Shown here one piece after another: positions 8,462 to 17,051 of a stretch of DNA of 64,000 nucleotides. The stretch's first letter is position 1, and every line of letters starts with the position of its first letter. The stretch lies in the NCBI GenBank assembly GCA_963825305.1, contig CAWGTA010000017.1, forward strand, positions 310,001-374,000. The letters are read 5' to 3'. A model generated the notes under the pieces. It made no database searches, was not told the DNA's origin, and saw only the letters and a program-made list of their open reading frames with translations. The stretch is from PSRJ01 sp963825305. GTDB lineage: Bacteria; Acidobacteriota; Terriglobia; Bryobacterales; Bryobacteraceae. The translations under genes were made by a program, and so were the position numbers.

Positions 8462-8535
8462 TGAGAACCTGACACCGGCAGGGATGCCTGTGCTATGGCG
8501 CTAGTGTAGAATCGTTGGACAATCTGGAGGGTTCA

Positions 8536-9384
8536 ATGATTCGTTTGACCACAAGTGGAATGGTCATCGGCGTTCTGGGCGTGCTGATCGGTTCACAGGC
8601 GCGTGCGGCCGACGATCCGGTCGGTGCGGCCGACAGGGCTCTCGTCGCAGCTTTTGAAAAAGGCGACAAAGCCGCGCTGAACAAGTATCTCGATGCCGAT
8701 TTCACTTGGATCGACCCGAATGGCGTCATGGTGTTTCGACCCGACGCCCTGGCTTTGGGTATGAAGCCACTGGTGGGCGAAGGCGAAGGTGTGGAGATCG
8801 TGAAGCATCCCTATGGCGACCAGGTAGTGTGGTTGCAGGCGCACACGGGAAAGAACTTCTCCGCGCGCTTCTGGGTAAAGCGGCCGGAGGGCTGGCGCCT
8901 GCTGCACACGACCGAGATTGCCGTAATGGAAAACCCGGTCCGAGTCCGGCCCACCTACGACATCCCATGCATGAACCCCTGTAAGCAACTGCCCATCAGG
9001 ACCGTGGACAAGGTACAAGAGGCAGCGATGGCCAACTGGCAGGAGCAGGAGAGCGGCCGCGAATTCTGGATGAAGCATGTGGCTGACGATAACCAGACCG
9101 TCTCCACGTACGGCGGGCAGACGCTACCGAAGAAAGATCGGCCCGCTCCGGCGGAGCCAAAACCCGGTACGCCAATGATTGGATCCGCGCCAGTGTTATT
9201 TGCGCGCTTGTGGACGTTTGGTCCGGAAACCGTGGTGATGATTTCCTGTCAGCCCACTTATGGCGAAAAGGCCTATTGGGCGAGCCGCGTATTCCATTAC
9301 CAGAAGGGCACGTGGCAGATGACTGAGAGCTACCACACCGACATCCAGGCTTCTGGTGTGATGACTGAAGTACAAGGGAAATGA
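8536..9384 (+). CDS. Secreted protein with NTF2-like (DUF4440-type) domain
   Basis: 282 residues from ATG at 8536 with ggagg at 8526-8530. Signal peptide about 1-21 (GSQARAAD). An NTF2-like domain follows: ADRALVAAFEKGDKAALNKYL, FTWIDPNGVMV and ARFWVKRPEGWRLLHTTE match the DUF4440/SnoaL pattern. The C-terminal half has cysteines (IPCMNPCKQ) and is not recognised. Acts outside the cytoplasm; no activity can be assigned. A hairpin repeat (9391-9475) separates it from the hydrolase. Confidence 0.75.
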   Translation: MIRLTTSGMVIGVLGVLIGSQARAADDPVGAADRALVAAFEKGDKAALNKYLDADFTWIDPNGVMVFRPDALALGMKPLVGEGEGVEIVKHPYGDQVVWLQAHTGKNFSARFWVKRPEGWRLLHTTEIAVMENPVRVRPTYDIPCMNPCKQLPIRTVDKVQEAAMANWQEQESGREFWMKHVADDNQTVSTYGGQTLPKKDRPAPAEPKPGTPMIGSAPVLFARLWTFGPETVVMISCQPTYGEKAYWASRVFHYQKGTWQMTESYHTDIQASGVMTEVQGK

Positions 9385-9390
9385 CCGCTG

Positions 9391-9475
9391 GTGGGGTCAG
9401 CCTTTCCAGGCTGCCGCCGCGCTTCCGCGCGGCGCGCCGGCTGAAAGCCGGCGGCAGCCGAAAGGCCTGCCCCAC
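9391..9475. repeat. Long imperfect hairpin repeat
   Basis: The outer arms gtggggtcagccttt and aaaggcctgccccac pair, and the inside (gccgccgcg, gccggctgaaagccggc) adds further stems. It lies just after the stop at 9384 and so may end transcription or be a REP-like element. Confidence 0.6.
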
Positions 9476-9498
9476 GACGATGAGGAGGGTAAAGCTGG

Positions 9499-11744
9499 AT
9501 GCTGAAATTTGCTCTGTTGTTGGCGTGCGCCGCCGCGGCTCCCGCCGCGACCCCGACCTTTTCAACCGACGACCTGTCGCGGACCGGAATCTTCTACGCC
9601 GGCGGCAAGTACGTCGGCGATCCCGGCAAGGAAATCATGGGCGGCGATGCGTACGTGGAGGTGTGGGTGCCCAAACAGATCCGGCATCCGTATCCCATCG
9701 TTTATATACACGGCGCTGGACAGACCGCCACGGACTGGCTGCAAACTCCGGACGGCCGCCCGGGCTGGGCATATTACTTCGCGAAGCAGGGCTACGTGCA
9801 GTACATGGTGGATTCCCCGGCCCGCGGCCGCTCGCCTTACGTGCCCGATCACGACGGCAACCTGAATATCGCGCACGGCGGCAAACCTGGAAGCCACGTT
9901 CACCGCGTCCGCGAAGAAGGGCGATTTCCCCCGAGCTCACTTGCACACGCAGTTTCCCGGCAGTGGTCTGATGGGCGATCCGGTGTTTGACGCGTTCGCT
10001 AAAACGCAGGTGCAGTTCCTGGGCGGCGGGGGCCCGCTTTCGCAAGATGAACTGAGCCGCGACGCGTTCGTTGCACTGCTCGACATGATCAAGAGCCCGG
10101 TGATCATTCTGTCGCATTCCCAGGGCGGGCCGGTGGGCTGGCTGATGGCCGATGCGCGTCCGAGCCAGGTGAAAGGCATTGTCACCGTGGAGCCGGCCGC
10201 TCCGCCGATCAAAGGCGTGGACACCGCCAAGGTTGCCTACAACGCGGGCGGCGGGTTGACGTGGGGCGTAACCTCCAGCCCGATCCACTACGATCCTCCG
10301 ATTCAGAATCCTTCCGAGTTACAAACGGTTCTCGAAGAGAAATCGGATATTCCCGGCGACGTGGTCCCCTGCTACCTGCAAAAGGAGCCTGCGCGCAAGC
10401 TCGTCAACCTGGAAAAGATTCCGGTGGTCTACCTCTCGGCTGAGGGCGGCTATCACCGCGTGTTTGACCATTGCCTGGCGAAGTGGCTGAATCAGGCCGG
10501 TGTGAAGACCCAGTTCGTGCGCCTGGAGGACGCCGGCATCCGCGGCAACGGGCACGAAATGATGCTGGAAAAGAACAGCGACGAGATCGCGAAGTTTATC
10601 GGTGGCTGGATTGACAAGAACGTCCCGCAGAAGGACAAGCCCACGATGGCGATGCCGCCGTCATCCATCCCCACATTTTCCACCGAGAACATCGCGCGCC
10701 AGGGCTTCTTCTACGCAGGCGGCAAATATCTCGGCGGGGCCGGCAAAGAGACCATGGGCGACGCCATGTACACCGAGGTCTGGGTGCCGAAGCAGGTACG
10801 GCACGCCCAACCGGTTGTCTTCTTCCACGGCAACGGACAGACCGGCGCGGTGTGGCGGCAGACGCCCGACGGCCGGGCGGGATGGGCGTACTACCTGGTG
10901 GAGCACGGGTACACGGTTTACATGGTGGACTATCCGGCCCGCGGACGTTCGCCTTATGTCCCCGGCGTCGATGGGAAGCTGGGGATCCGCACGGCGCTCG
11001 ATCTGGAGCAAATCTGGACCGCGCCTGCGACCTCCAGCGGCAATTTTCCACGGCAGAAGCTTTACACGCAGTGGCCCAGCGATTCGCCGAAGAAGGGCAT
11101 GATGGGCGATCCCGTCTTCGACAACTTCGTCAAAGGGCAAGTGCAGTTTGTGAACAACCAGGCTGAGGTGGCCGTGCCCGCAGGTGTGGCCTTGCTTGAT
11201 GAGATCGCGAGGCCGGTGATTCTGATCACGCATTCGCAGGGCGGGGGAATCGGTTTCAATGTCGCCGATCAACGCCCGAAACTGATTGCCGGGATGGTGG
11301 CGATCGAACCGGGCGGTCCGCAGATCGGCACGGTCGATACGGCCAAGGTTGCGTATACGCGCGTCAATCCGGATTCCTGGGGTCTCACTCCGATGCCCAT
11401 GCAGTACGACCCGCCGTTCCGCAGTCCTGCCGAAATCAAGGTCCATCTGGAGCCATCGGAGAGGCCCGGCGACGAGGTGGGGTGCTATATGCAAGACGAG
11501 CCGGTGCATAAGCTGGCGAGCTTTCAGAACATGCGGATCCTGTCGCTTTCCGCGGAGGGCACCTATCATCGCGTGTTTGATGTCTGCATTCCCAAGTGGC
11601 TCAACCAGGCCGGCGCCAAAGACGATTTCGTGCGCCTGGAAGACGTGGGCATACACGGCAACATGCACGAGATGTTTCTCGACCGGAACAGCCAGGATGT
11701 TATTCAAGTTCATCGACGGCTGGATCGGCAAGAACGTGAAGTGA
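9499..11744 (+). CDS. Tandem two-domain alpha/beta hydrolase, secreted (frameshifted)
   Basis: After correcting shifts near 9878 and 11699 the product is about 748 residues with a signal peptide (LLACAAAAPAA). It contains two homologous alpha/beta hydrolase domains joined in frame by a short NVPQKDKPTMAMPPSS linker. Each has GIFYAGGKY or GFFYAGGKY, YIHGAGQT or FFHGNGQT (oxyanion side), YMVDxPARGRSPYVP, the nucleophile elbow SHSQGG or THSQGG, and a late His in GNGHEMM or GNMHEMF. Esterase or lipase-like activity is expected, but the substrate is unknown. The true C-terminus is FIDGWIGKNVK ending at 11744; the unshifted frame reads on into the next gene. The shifts are probably sequence errors. 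Confidence 0.75.
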
Positions 11745-11758
11745 CCAGAAGGAGAAGA

Positions 11759-12559
11759 GTGATACTGCGAAGACATTTGGGCGCCGCCATGCTGTGGACG
11801 AGTTTGCTGTCTGGCGGGGCGATCCCGGGTTTTGCCCAATGGCTGAACTACCCGGCGCCGGGCATTCCGCGAACGCGCGACGGCAAGCCGAACCTGACGG
11901 CTCCCGCGCCCAAAGCCTATGACGGCAAACCGGATCTGTCGGGAGTCTGGTCCACTGACCCCGACTTCTTTCGAAACCTGGCGAAGGATCTGAAGCCCGG
12001 CGATGTGCAAATGCTGCCATGGGCGGAGAAGCTGGTAGCGGACCGACAGGCCAACGACCACCGCGACGATCCCATGGCTAAGTGCATGCCGCCCGGCGTT
12101 CCGCGCATCGACACTTCCAATAACGGCGAAGCCCTGCATCCGTTCAAGATTGTGCAGACTCCGGGGCTGGTGGTGCTGCTGTACGAGACCTCGTCGAACT
12201 CCAATTTTCGGCAAGTCTTTTTGGATGGCCGGCCGCTGCCTACGGATCCTCAGCCCAGCTGGCTCGGATACTCGGTGGGGAAATGGGAAGGCGCCACACT
12301 GGTGGTGGACACCACGGGTTTTAACGGTCGCGCGTGGCTGGATACCTTCATGGGCCATCCGCAAACCGAGGGCGGTCACGTAACGGAGCGTTTCACGCGC
12401 CGCGATTTCGGGCACATGGATCTCGAGATCACCATAGACGACCCAAAAGCGTATGTGAAGCCGTGGACCGCCAGGCTGCCCTTGACTCTGGTGCCGGCTG
12501 GGGATTTGATCGAGACAGTCTGCGAGAACGACAAAGACCGGGAGCACGAGAGCAAGTAA
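11759..12559 (+). CDS. Secreted protein of the RTRDGKPNL / KWEGxTLVVDT family
   Basis: 266 residues from GTG at 11759, with aaggagaag just upstream. Signal peptide about 1-27 (GGAIPGFAQ). The mature protein starts WLNYPAPGIPRTRDGKPNL, then DLSGVW and later GYSVGKWEGATLVVDTTGFN and TERFTRRDFGHMDLEITIDD. The protein at 44771-45556 is a clear paralogue over its whole length, and the lipoprotein at 42271 shares the WEGQTLVIDT core. Such proteins are abundant in Solibacter-like genomes and have no known reaction. It follows the hydrolase by 14 bases, so they are likely co-expressed. Confidence 0.7.
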   Translation: MILRRHLGAAMLWTSLLSGGAIPGFAQWLNYPAPGIPRTRDGKPNLTAPAPKAYDGKPDLSGVWSTDPDFFRNLAKDLKPGDVQMLPWAEKLVADRQANDHRDDPMAKCMPPGVPRIDTSNNGEALHPFKIVQTPGLVVLLYETSSNSNFRQVFLDGRPLPTDPQPSWLGYSVGKWEGATLVVDTTGFNGRAWLDTFMGHPQTEGGHVTERFTRRDFGHMDLEITIDDPKAYVKPWTARLPLTLVPAGDLIETVCENDKDREHESK

Positions 12560-12573
12560 GCTCTGACGCTAAA

Positions 12574-12664
12574 CCGCTCCCTGCGGTCACGGCTCAGTAA
12601 GAGTTTTCCCGATTAAACTACGCTGACGTCGGCCGCGTTACTGAGCCGTGACCAAAGGGAGCGG
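12574..12664. repeat. Inverted-repeat element, MITE-like, copy 2
   Basis: Ends at 12574-12600 and 12638-12664 are inverted copies differing at two positions; they match the ends at 469-495 and 609-635. The 37-base core is unrelated to the first copy. Placed between two convergent genes, it could also act as a bidirectional terminator hairpin. Confidence 0.65.
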
Positions 12665-12676
12665 TGGGCAGCGTCA

Positions 12677-13768
12677 CTATTTGATCGCGATTACCAGCAG
12701 CGTGGCATCGTCCTGCGGGACACCGTCGGAGAAATCCGCCACGGCGGAGACTATCCTCTTGCGGAGCGCAGTGGCGTCCAACGCCGGGTTAGCGGCAAGA
12801 ATCCCAAGAAGCCGATCTTCGCCAAATGGATCGCCCTGCGCGTTTTCGGCCTCGGTGATGCCATCGCTGAAGAGCACCAGGCGGTCGCCGGGGCTAAGCG
12901 AAACCTCGCCCTGTTGGTAGACCCAGTCGGGAAATACGCCGAGCAATGCGCCCCCCAGTTCCAGACGCACCAGCTCGCCTGAGGCGCGCAGCAGAATGGG
13001 CGGGTTGTGGCCCGCGTTGGTGTAAGTCAGGCGGCGGCCTTCGAGCACACCGTAAAACAGAGTGATGAACTTGTTGGGAGCCGTATTGGCGCATAGAATC
13101 CGATTGAGCCGGCCGGTAAGACTGTCGGTGGACACTGCGTCCGGCGCCAGAGCCCGCACCGCCGCCTGCAGATTCGACATCAGCAGCGCCGCGGGAACAC
13201 CTTTGCCGGATGCGTCGCCCACGCAGATTCCCAGCCGCCGCTCACCCAGACGGAGCAGGTCGAGATAGTCGCCACCCACTTTGCCCAGGGGTGTCCAGGC
13301 GGAGGATATGTCGCAGCCGGGAATTTGCGGAATCCGCTTGGGCAGCAGGGCGTGTTGGGCGGCAACTGCTTCCTGCAATTCCGCGCGCGCCTCGACACCG
13401 CTGTGGATTCGCCGGCGCACCGTGGACAGCAATTGCGAATTGTCCCAGGGCTTTTCCACGAAATCCTGCGCGCCGCCGCGCATGGCTTCCACTGCCAGCG
13501 CGATGCTGCCCCATGCGGTCATCACCACCACCGGCAGTTCATTGTCCAGTTTCCGCACCGACCGCAGCAGGTCCAGGCCCTCCTGGCCCGACGTGGTGTC
13601 GCGGGCATAATTCAGATCCATCAGCAGCAGATCGAACTCTCCCGCGGAGAGGTTGTCGAGCACGGCTGCGGGCGAGTTGGCGGTTTCGATCTGATAGCCC
13701 TCCTGCTTGAGCAACAGGCGCAAGGCTTCGATCACATCGGGCTGGTCGTCGGCAATCAGGGCTCGCAT
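12677..13768 (-). CDS. Response regulator with PP2C-type (RsbU/SpoIIE) phosphatase output
   Basis: 363 residues. The receiver domain (about 1-120) has acidic Asp7/Asp8, phospho-acceptor Asp51 in LLLMDLN, MTAWGS and the Lys of VEKPWD. A linker helix (RAELQEAVAAQHALLPKRIP) is followed by a SpoIIE/PP2C domain (about 145-363) with GGDYLD, GDASGKGVPAALLMS, NAGHNPPILL, LFSDGITEA and PQDDATLLVI, covering the metal-binding aspartates. Such proteins dephosphorylate anti-sigma-factor antagonists in partner-switching pathways. No cognate anti-sigma or histidine kinase is adjacent. Confidence 0.9.
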   Translation of the reverse strand: MRALIADDQPDVIEALRLLLKQEGYQIETANSPAAVLDNLSAGEFDLLLMDLNYARDTTSGQEGLDLLRSVRKLDNELPVVVMTAWGSIALAVEAMRGGAQDFVEKPWDNSQLLSTVRRRIHSGVEARAELQEAVAAQHALLPKRIPQIPGCDISSAWTPLGKVGGDYLDLLRLGERRLGICVGDASGKGVPAALLMSNLQAAVRALAPDAVSTDSLTGRLNRILCANTAPNKFITLFYGVLEGRRLTYTNAGHNPPILLRASGELVRLELGGALLGVFPDWVYQQGEVSLSPGDRLVLFSDGITEAENAQGDPFGEDRLLGILAANPALDATALRKRIVSAVADFSDGVPQDDATLLVIAIK

Positions 13769-13923
13769 GTCGACGGTAATAACAGGTTGAGGGCCAGTCA
13801 GTGAGGGGCCGGGAAGTGCTGTAGAGACAGTGACATCCGGGGCGGACTGCGGCGGTGGACAGCCAGGCGCGTGGCCGCTGGCGGACGCACAGTTCCCAAA
13901 TTCGAACAGCGGAGGCTTACCGT

Positions 13924-14208
13924 TTACTCGTGGTGGTGCTCAGCCGGAGGCGCCGCGCTGGCCCCCACCTTCACCGAATGCGCGATCTTGTCTTTGCTGC
14001 CCTCCGGAATGTCGACCACGACTCTTGCCCCGGGCTTCAAGTCGGCTATCTGCGCCTTCTGGTCGCTCTTGGTGATCTCCGTCTTGTCATCCAGCTTCAC
14101 ATCCACGTTGCCTTTCGCGGTTTTGACCGTCAAGACGTTATTGCTTACCGACACCACGGTGCCGATCACGTGATCGAATCCGCCGTGCGCGAAAACTGGG
14201 GCGGCCAA
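13924..14208 (-). CDS. Small exported DUF5666-like protein
   Basis: The frame encodes a mature domain, HGGFDHVIGTVVSVSNNVL then TVKTAKGNVDVKL and ADLKPGARVVVDIPEG, typical of DUF5666-like small beta domains, ending in a His-rich EHHHE tail. The hydrophobic signal sequence (LSLLLIALAAPVFA) extends upstream of 14208 without an ATG in this frame. An ATG at about 14271 in another frame suggests a one-base shift, so the start is unresolved. Last gene of a leftward cluster that includes cytochrome c and metal-rich secreted proteins. The His tail may bind metal; this is inferred. Confidence 0.65.
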   Translation of the reverse strand: MAAPVFAHGGFDHVIGTVVSVSNNVLTVKTAKGNVDVKLDDKTEITKSDQKAQIADLKPGARVVVDIPEGSKDKIAHSVKVGASAAPPAEHHHE

Positions 14209-14237
14209 AGCAATCAGCAGGAGACTCAGGCAGCAGC

Positions 14238-14855
14238 CTAATGGTGATGGTGGTGCTCCGTCGTTGGTTCATGATCATCTTCTCCCCTCAAGAATTTTTC
14301 TTCTTCCTCTTCTTCCCGGCGATCGTCGGGACCCTTCGGGTTCAACTTCTCCATAGCTTTCTTCTCTTCAAATGTCAGTTGCGGCAAATGACGAATGAAG
14401 TGGACAAGCTTCCAGGAATCCTCCTCGTCGTGGGCCGAGCCGCCCCAGCCGGGCATGCCGGTCAGACGGATTCCGTTTTGAATAATGTAGAACAACTCGC
14501 CGTCGCTCTTCTGCTGAGTTCCGTCCTTCCGCATATCGGGAGCCGGTGGATACAGGTTTCTTCCCATCTGCGTATCGCCGCTTCCGTCGTTGGCGTGGCA
14601 GACGGCGCAGTGGTCGGCCCAATGGGCACTGGCATCGGCCAGGACTTCAGGTGTGCTGGGCACGGGGTTGGCGCGCGCTCTGACTTCAGCCGGCAGCGCC
14701 GTGGCGCGCATCCACCCGATGATCCACCGTTCGGCGGCGCCGGGCTGCTCGCGCGCGCTGAATCCGCGGGTCCGCTGGAGCAGGATGACTCCGGCCAACA
14801 GCACCAGGGCCAACAACGAAAATGCGCCGAACAGGAACCATCGCAATCTGCTCAC
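14238..14855 (-). CDS. Membrane-anchored monoheme cytochrome c with His-rich tail
   Basis: 205 residues. N-terminal anchor about 8-28 (FGAFSLLALVLLAGVILL). One heme c motif, CAVCH at 83-87, followed by a candidate distal Met in RLTGMPGWGG. The C-terminus is strongly charged (REEEEEEKF) and ends in five histidines. The start overlaps the end of the preceding small cysteine protein by 4 bases, so translation is probably coupled. Likely a periplasmic electron carrier; partner unknown. Confidence 0.85.
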   Translation of the reverse strand: MSRLRWFLFGAFSLLALVLLAGVILLQRTRGFSAREQPGAAERWIIGWMRATALPAEVRARANPVPSTPEVLADASAHWADHCAVCHANDGSGDTQMGRNLYPPAPDMRKDGTQQKSDGELFYIIQNGIRLTGMPGWGGSAHDEEDSWKLVHFIRHLPQLTFEEKKAMEKLNPKGPDDRREEEEEEKFLRGEDDHEPTTEHHHHH

Positions 14856-15193
14856 GGATGCCTCACTGGTCGCCGCTCACCGCTTCCATCGACGTCGACT
14901 TTGATCGTATTGGATTTGGCGTCGTAGGTTCCGGTGACTATCACCTTCTGCGCGGCATATTGCGCCGGCGTTTTCTGGTCGCTGAGTTTCATGACAGTGG
15001 CGCCATTCACGAGCGCATAAACGTACGGCCCTTTGACGCACATATGGACGCATTCCGGGTCCGTGTGGCCTTTCATCATAGTATGGGGCTTGACGCCGCA
15101 CATGGTGTCGGTGATCACACCGGCGTACGTCTCGGCAGCGCACGCCGCGGATAGCGCCAGGGCCACCGCGAGAGATCGACAAACCGTCTGCAT
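14852..15193 (-). CDS. Small secreted cysteine-containing protein
   Basis: 113 residues from ATG at 15193 with aggag at 15202-15206. Signal peptide about 1-20 (LSAACAAETYA). The mature part begins GVITDTMCGV, then DPECVHMCVKG and VIVTGTYDAKSNTIKVDVDG. It shares its order of motifs with the 99-residue protein at 7284-7583. No known function. It lies in the same leftward run as the Met-rich outer-membrane protein and cytochrome c. Confidence 0.75.
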   Translation of the reverse strand: MQTVCRSLAVALALSAACAAETYAGVITDTMCGVKPHTMMKGHTDPECVHMCVKGPYVYALVNGATVMKLSDQKTPAQYAAQKVIVTGTYDAKSNTIKVDVDGSGERRPVRHP

Positions 15194-15210
15194 TTCTAAT
15201 TCTCCTGAAG

Positions 15211-16502
15211 TTACGATGGTGATCTGAGCCGAAAGCGAATGAAAATGTTGCCGCCGGCGGGATGGTTGCCATAGTACGGCTTGATCGCGCCTGGCAGCGA
15301 GTATGCGGTGAAGTTGGCCCCGATGCCCGTTTCGACATAGCGGAACAGATTGATGTCACGGGTATAGCCGATGGTGTACGCGCCGATCCGGAAGGTGCTG
15401 CCGTACAGGCGATCGAGTGCTTCATCCGGCTGGCGCTGAACAACTCATCCTTGTCCACCAGTTCGAAGCGGCCGGTGATGAAGTCCTTGGGGCGAATTGG
15501 GAAAACGGATTCCGCCAGGTACGAATTCAAGTTGTGATAAGTGGCGGTGTTGTGAGTGCGTCCCCAGATCAAGCTCGAGGACCAGCTTCCGCCGGGCATC
15601 GGCCTGGAGTACTCGACGGACGCGGTGGCGCGCACCTGGTCGCCGGGCTCGTTCCGTTCGGGATGCGCGAGCCTGCCCACCGAGACTTGCGCCGCCCAAT
15701 TTTTGGTGGGGAAGAACCAGAGCCGCGCCCGACCATGAGTCAATGGCTCCGGACTCAACGATCCAGCGATTCTCCCAGGTTCGGCGCCGTGGAAACCGCT
15801 GGCTTCGAGTTTGACCATCTTATGCGAGACTCCCACGGTAACCACTTCATCGGCGATGTGAGTCGAATCCTGCAAGTGATGCGAGAGCGGCGCCTGCGGC
15901 AACTCCATGGCCGACGCGCGGTGCGGATAAGCGACTGGGCCAAGGGCAGGGTCGCCCACGGGCGCTAAATAGACGTCCAGCGTTGGTGTCTTCGCTCAGT
16001 TGGTGTGTGTAATGGACGCCCAGCGCCATGATGAAATTGTGCGGGTGCTGCCCGTCGACGAGCGGAATGCCGTAAGCCGTCTCGCCGGTTTGGAACAGCA
16101 GCGGGTAGCGGCGGTCCGTGATGGTGGCCGGTTCGAGACTGAGCATGAGCGTCGCTTCGAAGGCATCCGTTGGCGCCAACGCGATGTTCCGCCGAGACCA
16201 TGAACGAGTTGGGTGAGTATAGCTTGTCGCCGCCGCGCGGGCCCGACTGCTGCGTATCCACCAGGAACGCCGTCCCCATGAACATCGTGTTCCAGTTTCC
16301 GAAGTGCATCATGAGCATGGGCATGGGCCACGAGGCGGGATTCTGCGGAAGTCCCGGACGCCAGATTCATCAGCGACATGCTCGCCGGATTCATGTCGGT
16401 CATGCCCATGTGCGAGTTATCTTGTTGAGCCGCGATTCGACCCATCGCGAGGCTGGCGGCCAAGACTGCCAGCGCCAGCGGTCTGCGACACCTTTCATCC
16501 AT
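15211..16502 (-). CDS. Met-rich N-terminus, outer-membrane-like secreted protein (several frameshifts)
   Basis: About 430 residues when frames are joined. Signal peptide (LALAVLAASLAMGRIAAQQ), then a methionine/histidine-rich region (HMGMTDMNPASMSLMN, PMPMLMMHFGNWNTMFMG), then many alternating amphipathic strands (YGIPLVDGQHPHNFIMALG, ITGRFELVDKDELF, TIGYTRDINLF), ending FIRFRLRSPS at 15211. This resembles a porin-like beta-barrel or outer-membrane protein. At least four shifts break the frame between 15400 and 16400. Methionine clusters are typical of periplasmic copper handling, but no metal is proven. Confidence 0.6.
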
Positions 16503-16555
16503 TCAGACTCCCTGCCGAACGATTCGCCAAAAATGGAACAGAGCGGAAACGGGAA

Positions 16556-16921
16556 TCAGATTCTGAGGATTACGGAGGAGAGGGCAAACGGGTGCGGATT
16601 TGTCGCGGCCCTTACGGGAATAGCTGCGATTGTTAGCGGCGGAAGGTTGAAGCCCGAGACGGCCGGCAGAATGGCAGGAGCCGTCATGGCCGACGGCTGC
16701 GGCGCCGCCTGCGAAACTGCGCCCGCGGCAAAAGCCTGGTGCGAGCAGGGGCTGGGACTGGGATTGCCCGCAGGGTTGTGGTGACGATGACAGGGCGGAA
16801 GATTCTGGCTGCTGCTGGAATCGGCGGAGGCGCAGGTTGCGACGGCGCACGCGGCCACGCATTGCGCCTGGCAAATCACCAGCGCCAAGGCAACCAGAAC
16901 GACGACCTTCCCGCGCGACAT
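16556..16921 (-). CDS. Small exported Cys/His-rich protein
   Basis: 121 residues. Signal peptide (LVALALVICQAQCVAA), then CAVATCASADSSSSQ, LPPCHRHHNPAG and PCSHQAF, giving several Cys and His residues in a short stretch; the rest is Pro/Ala-rich and hydrophobic. Small proteins of this kind often precede heavy-metal efflux or cytochrome genes, and here the gene heads the leftward cluster 16921-13924. Metal binding is inferred from composition and context only. Confidence 0.6.
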   Translation of the reverse strand: MSRGKVVVLVALALVICQAQCVAACAVATCASADSSSSQNLPPCHRHHNPAGNPSPSPCSHQAFAAGAVSQAAPQPSAMTAPAILPAVSGFNLPPLTIAAIPVRAATNPHPFALSSVILRI

Positions 16922-17051
16922 TCTAGGGGAAGCATAGCACGGGCAAATGCGCGGTCAGCCGGAACGAGCCTGGATAGCTATCGTCGGATGACGTGGGAGG
17001 TGAAGGGCGCGGCCGCTGAAACTTGAATCCGTGCATGATATCTTTGATCGC

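Noticed and set aside
10661..12547. Minus-strand 628-codon frame opposite the hydrolase
   Set aside because: Shadow of a clearly coding plus strand; no recognisable domain.
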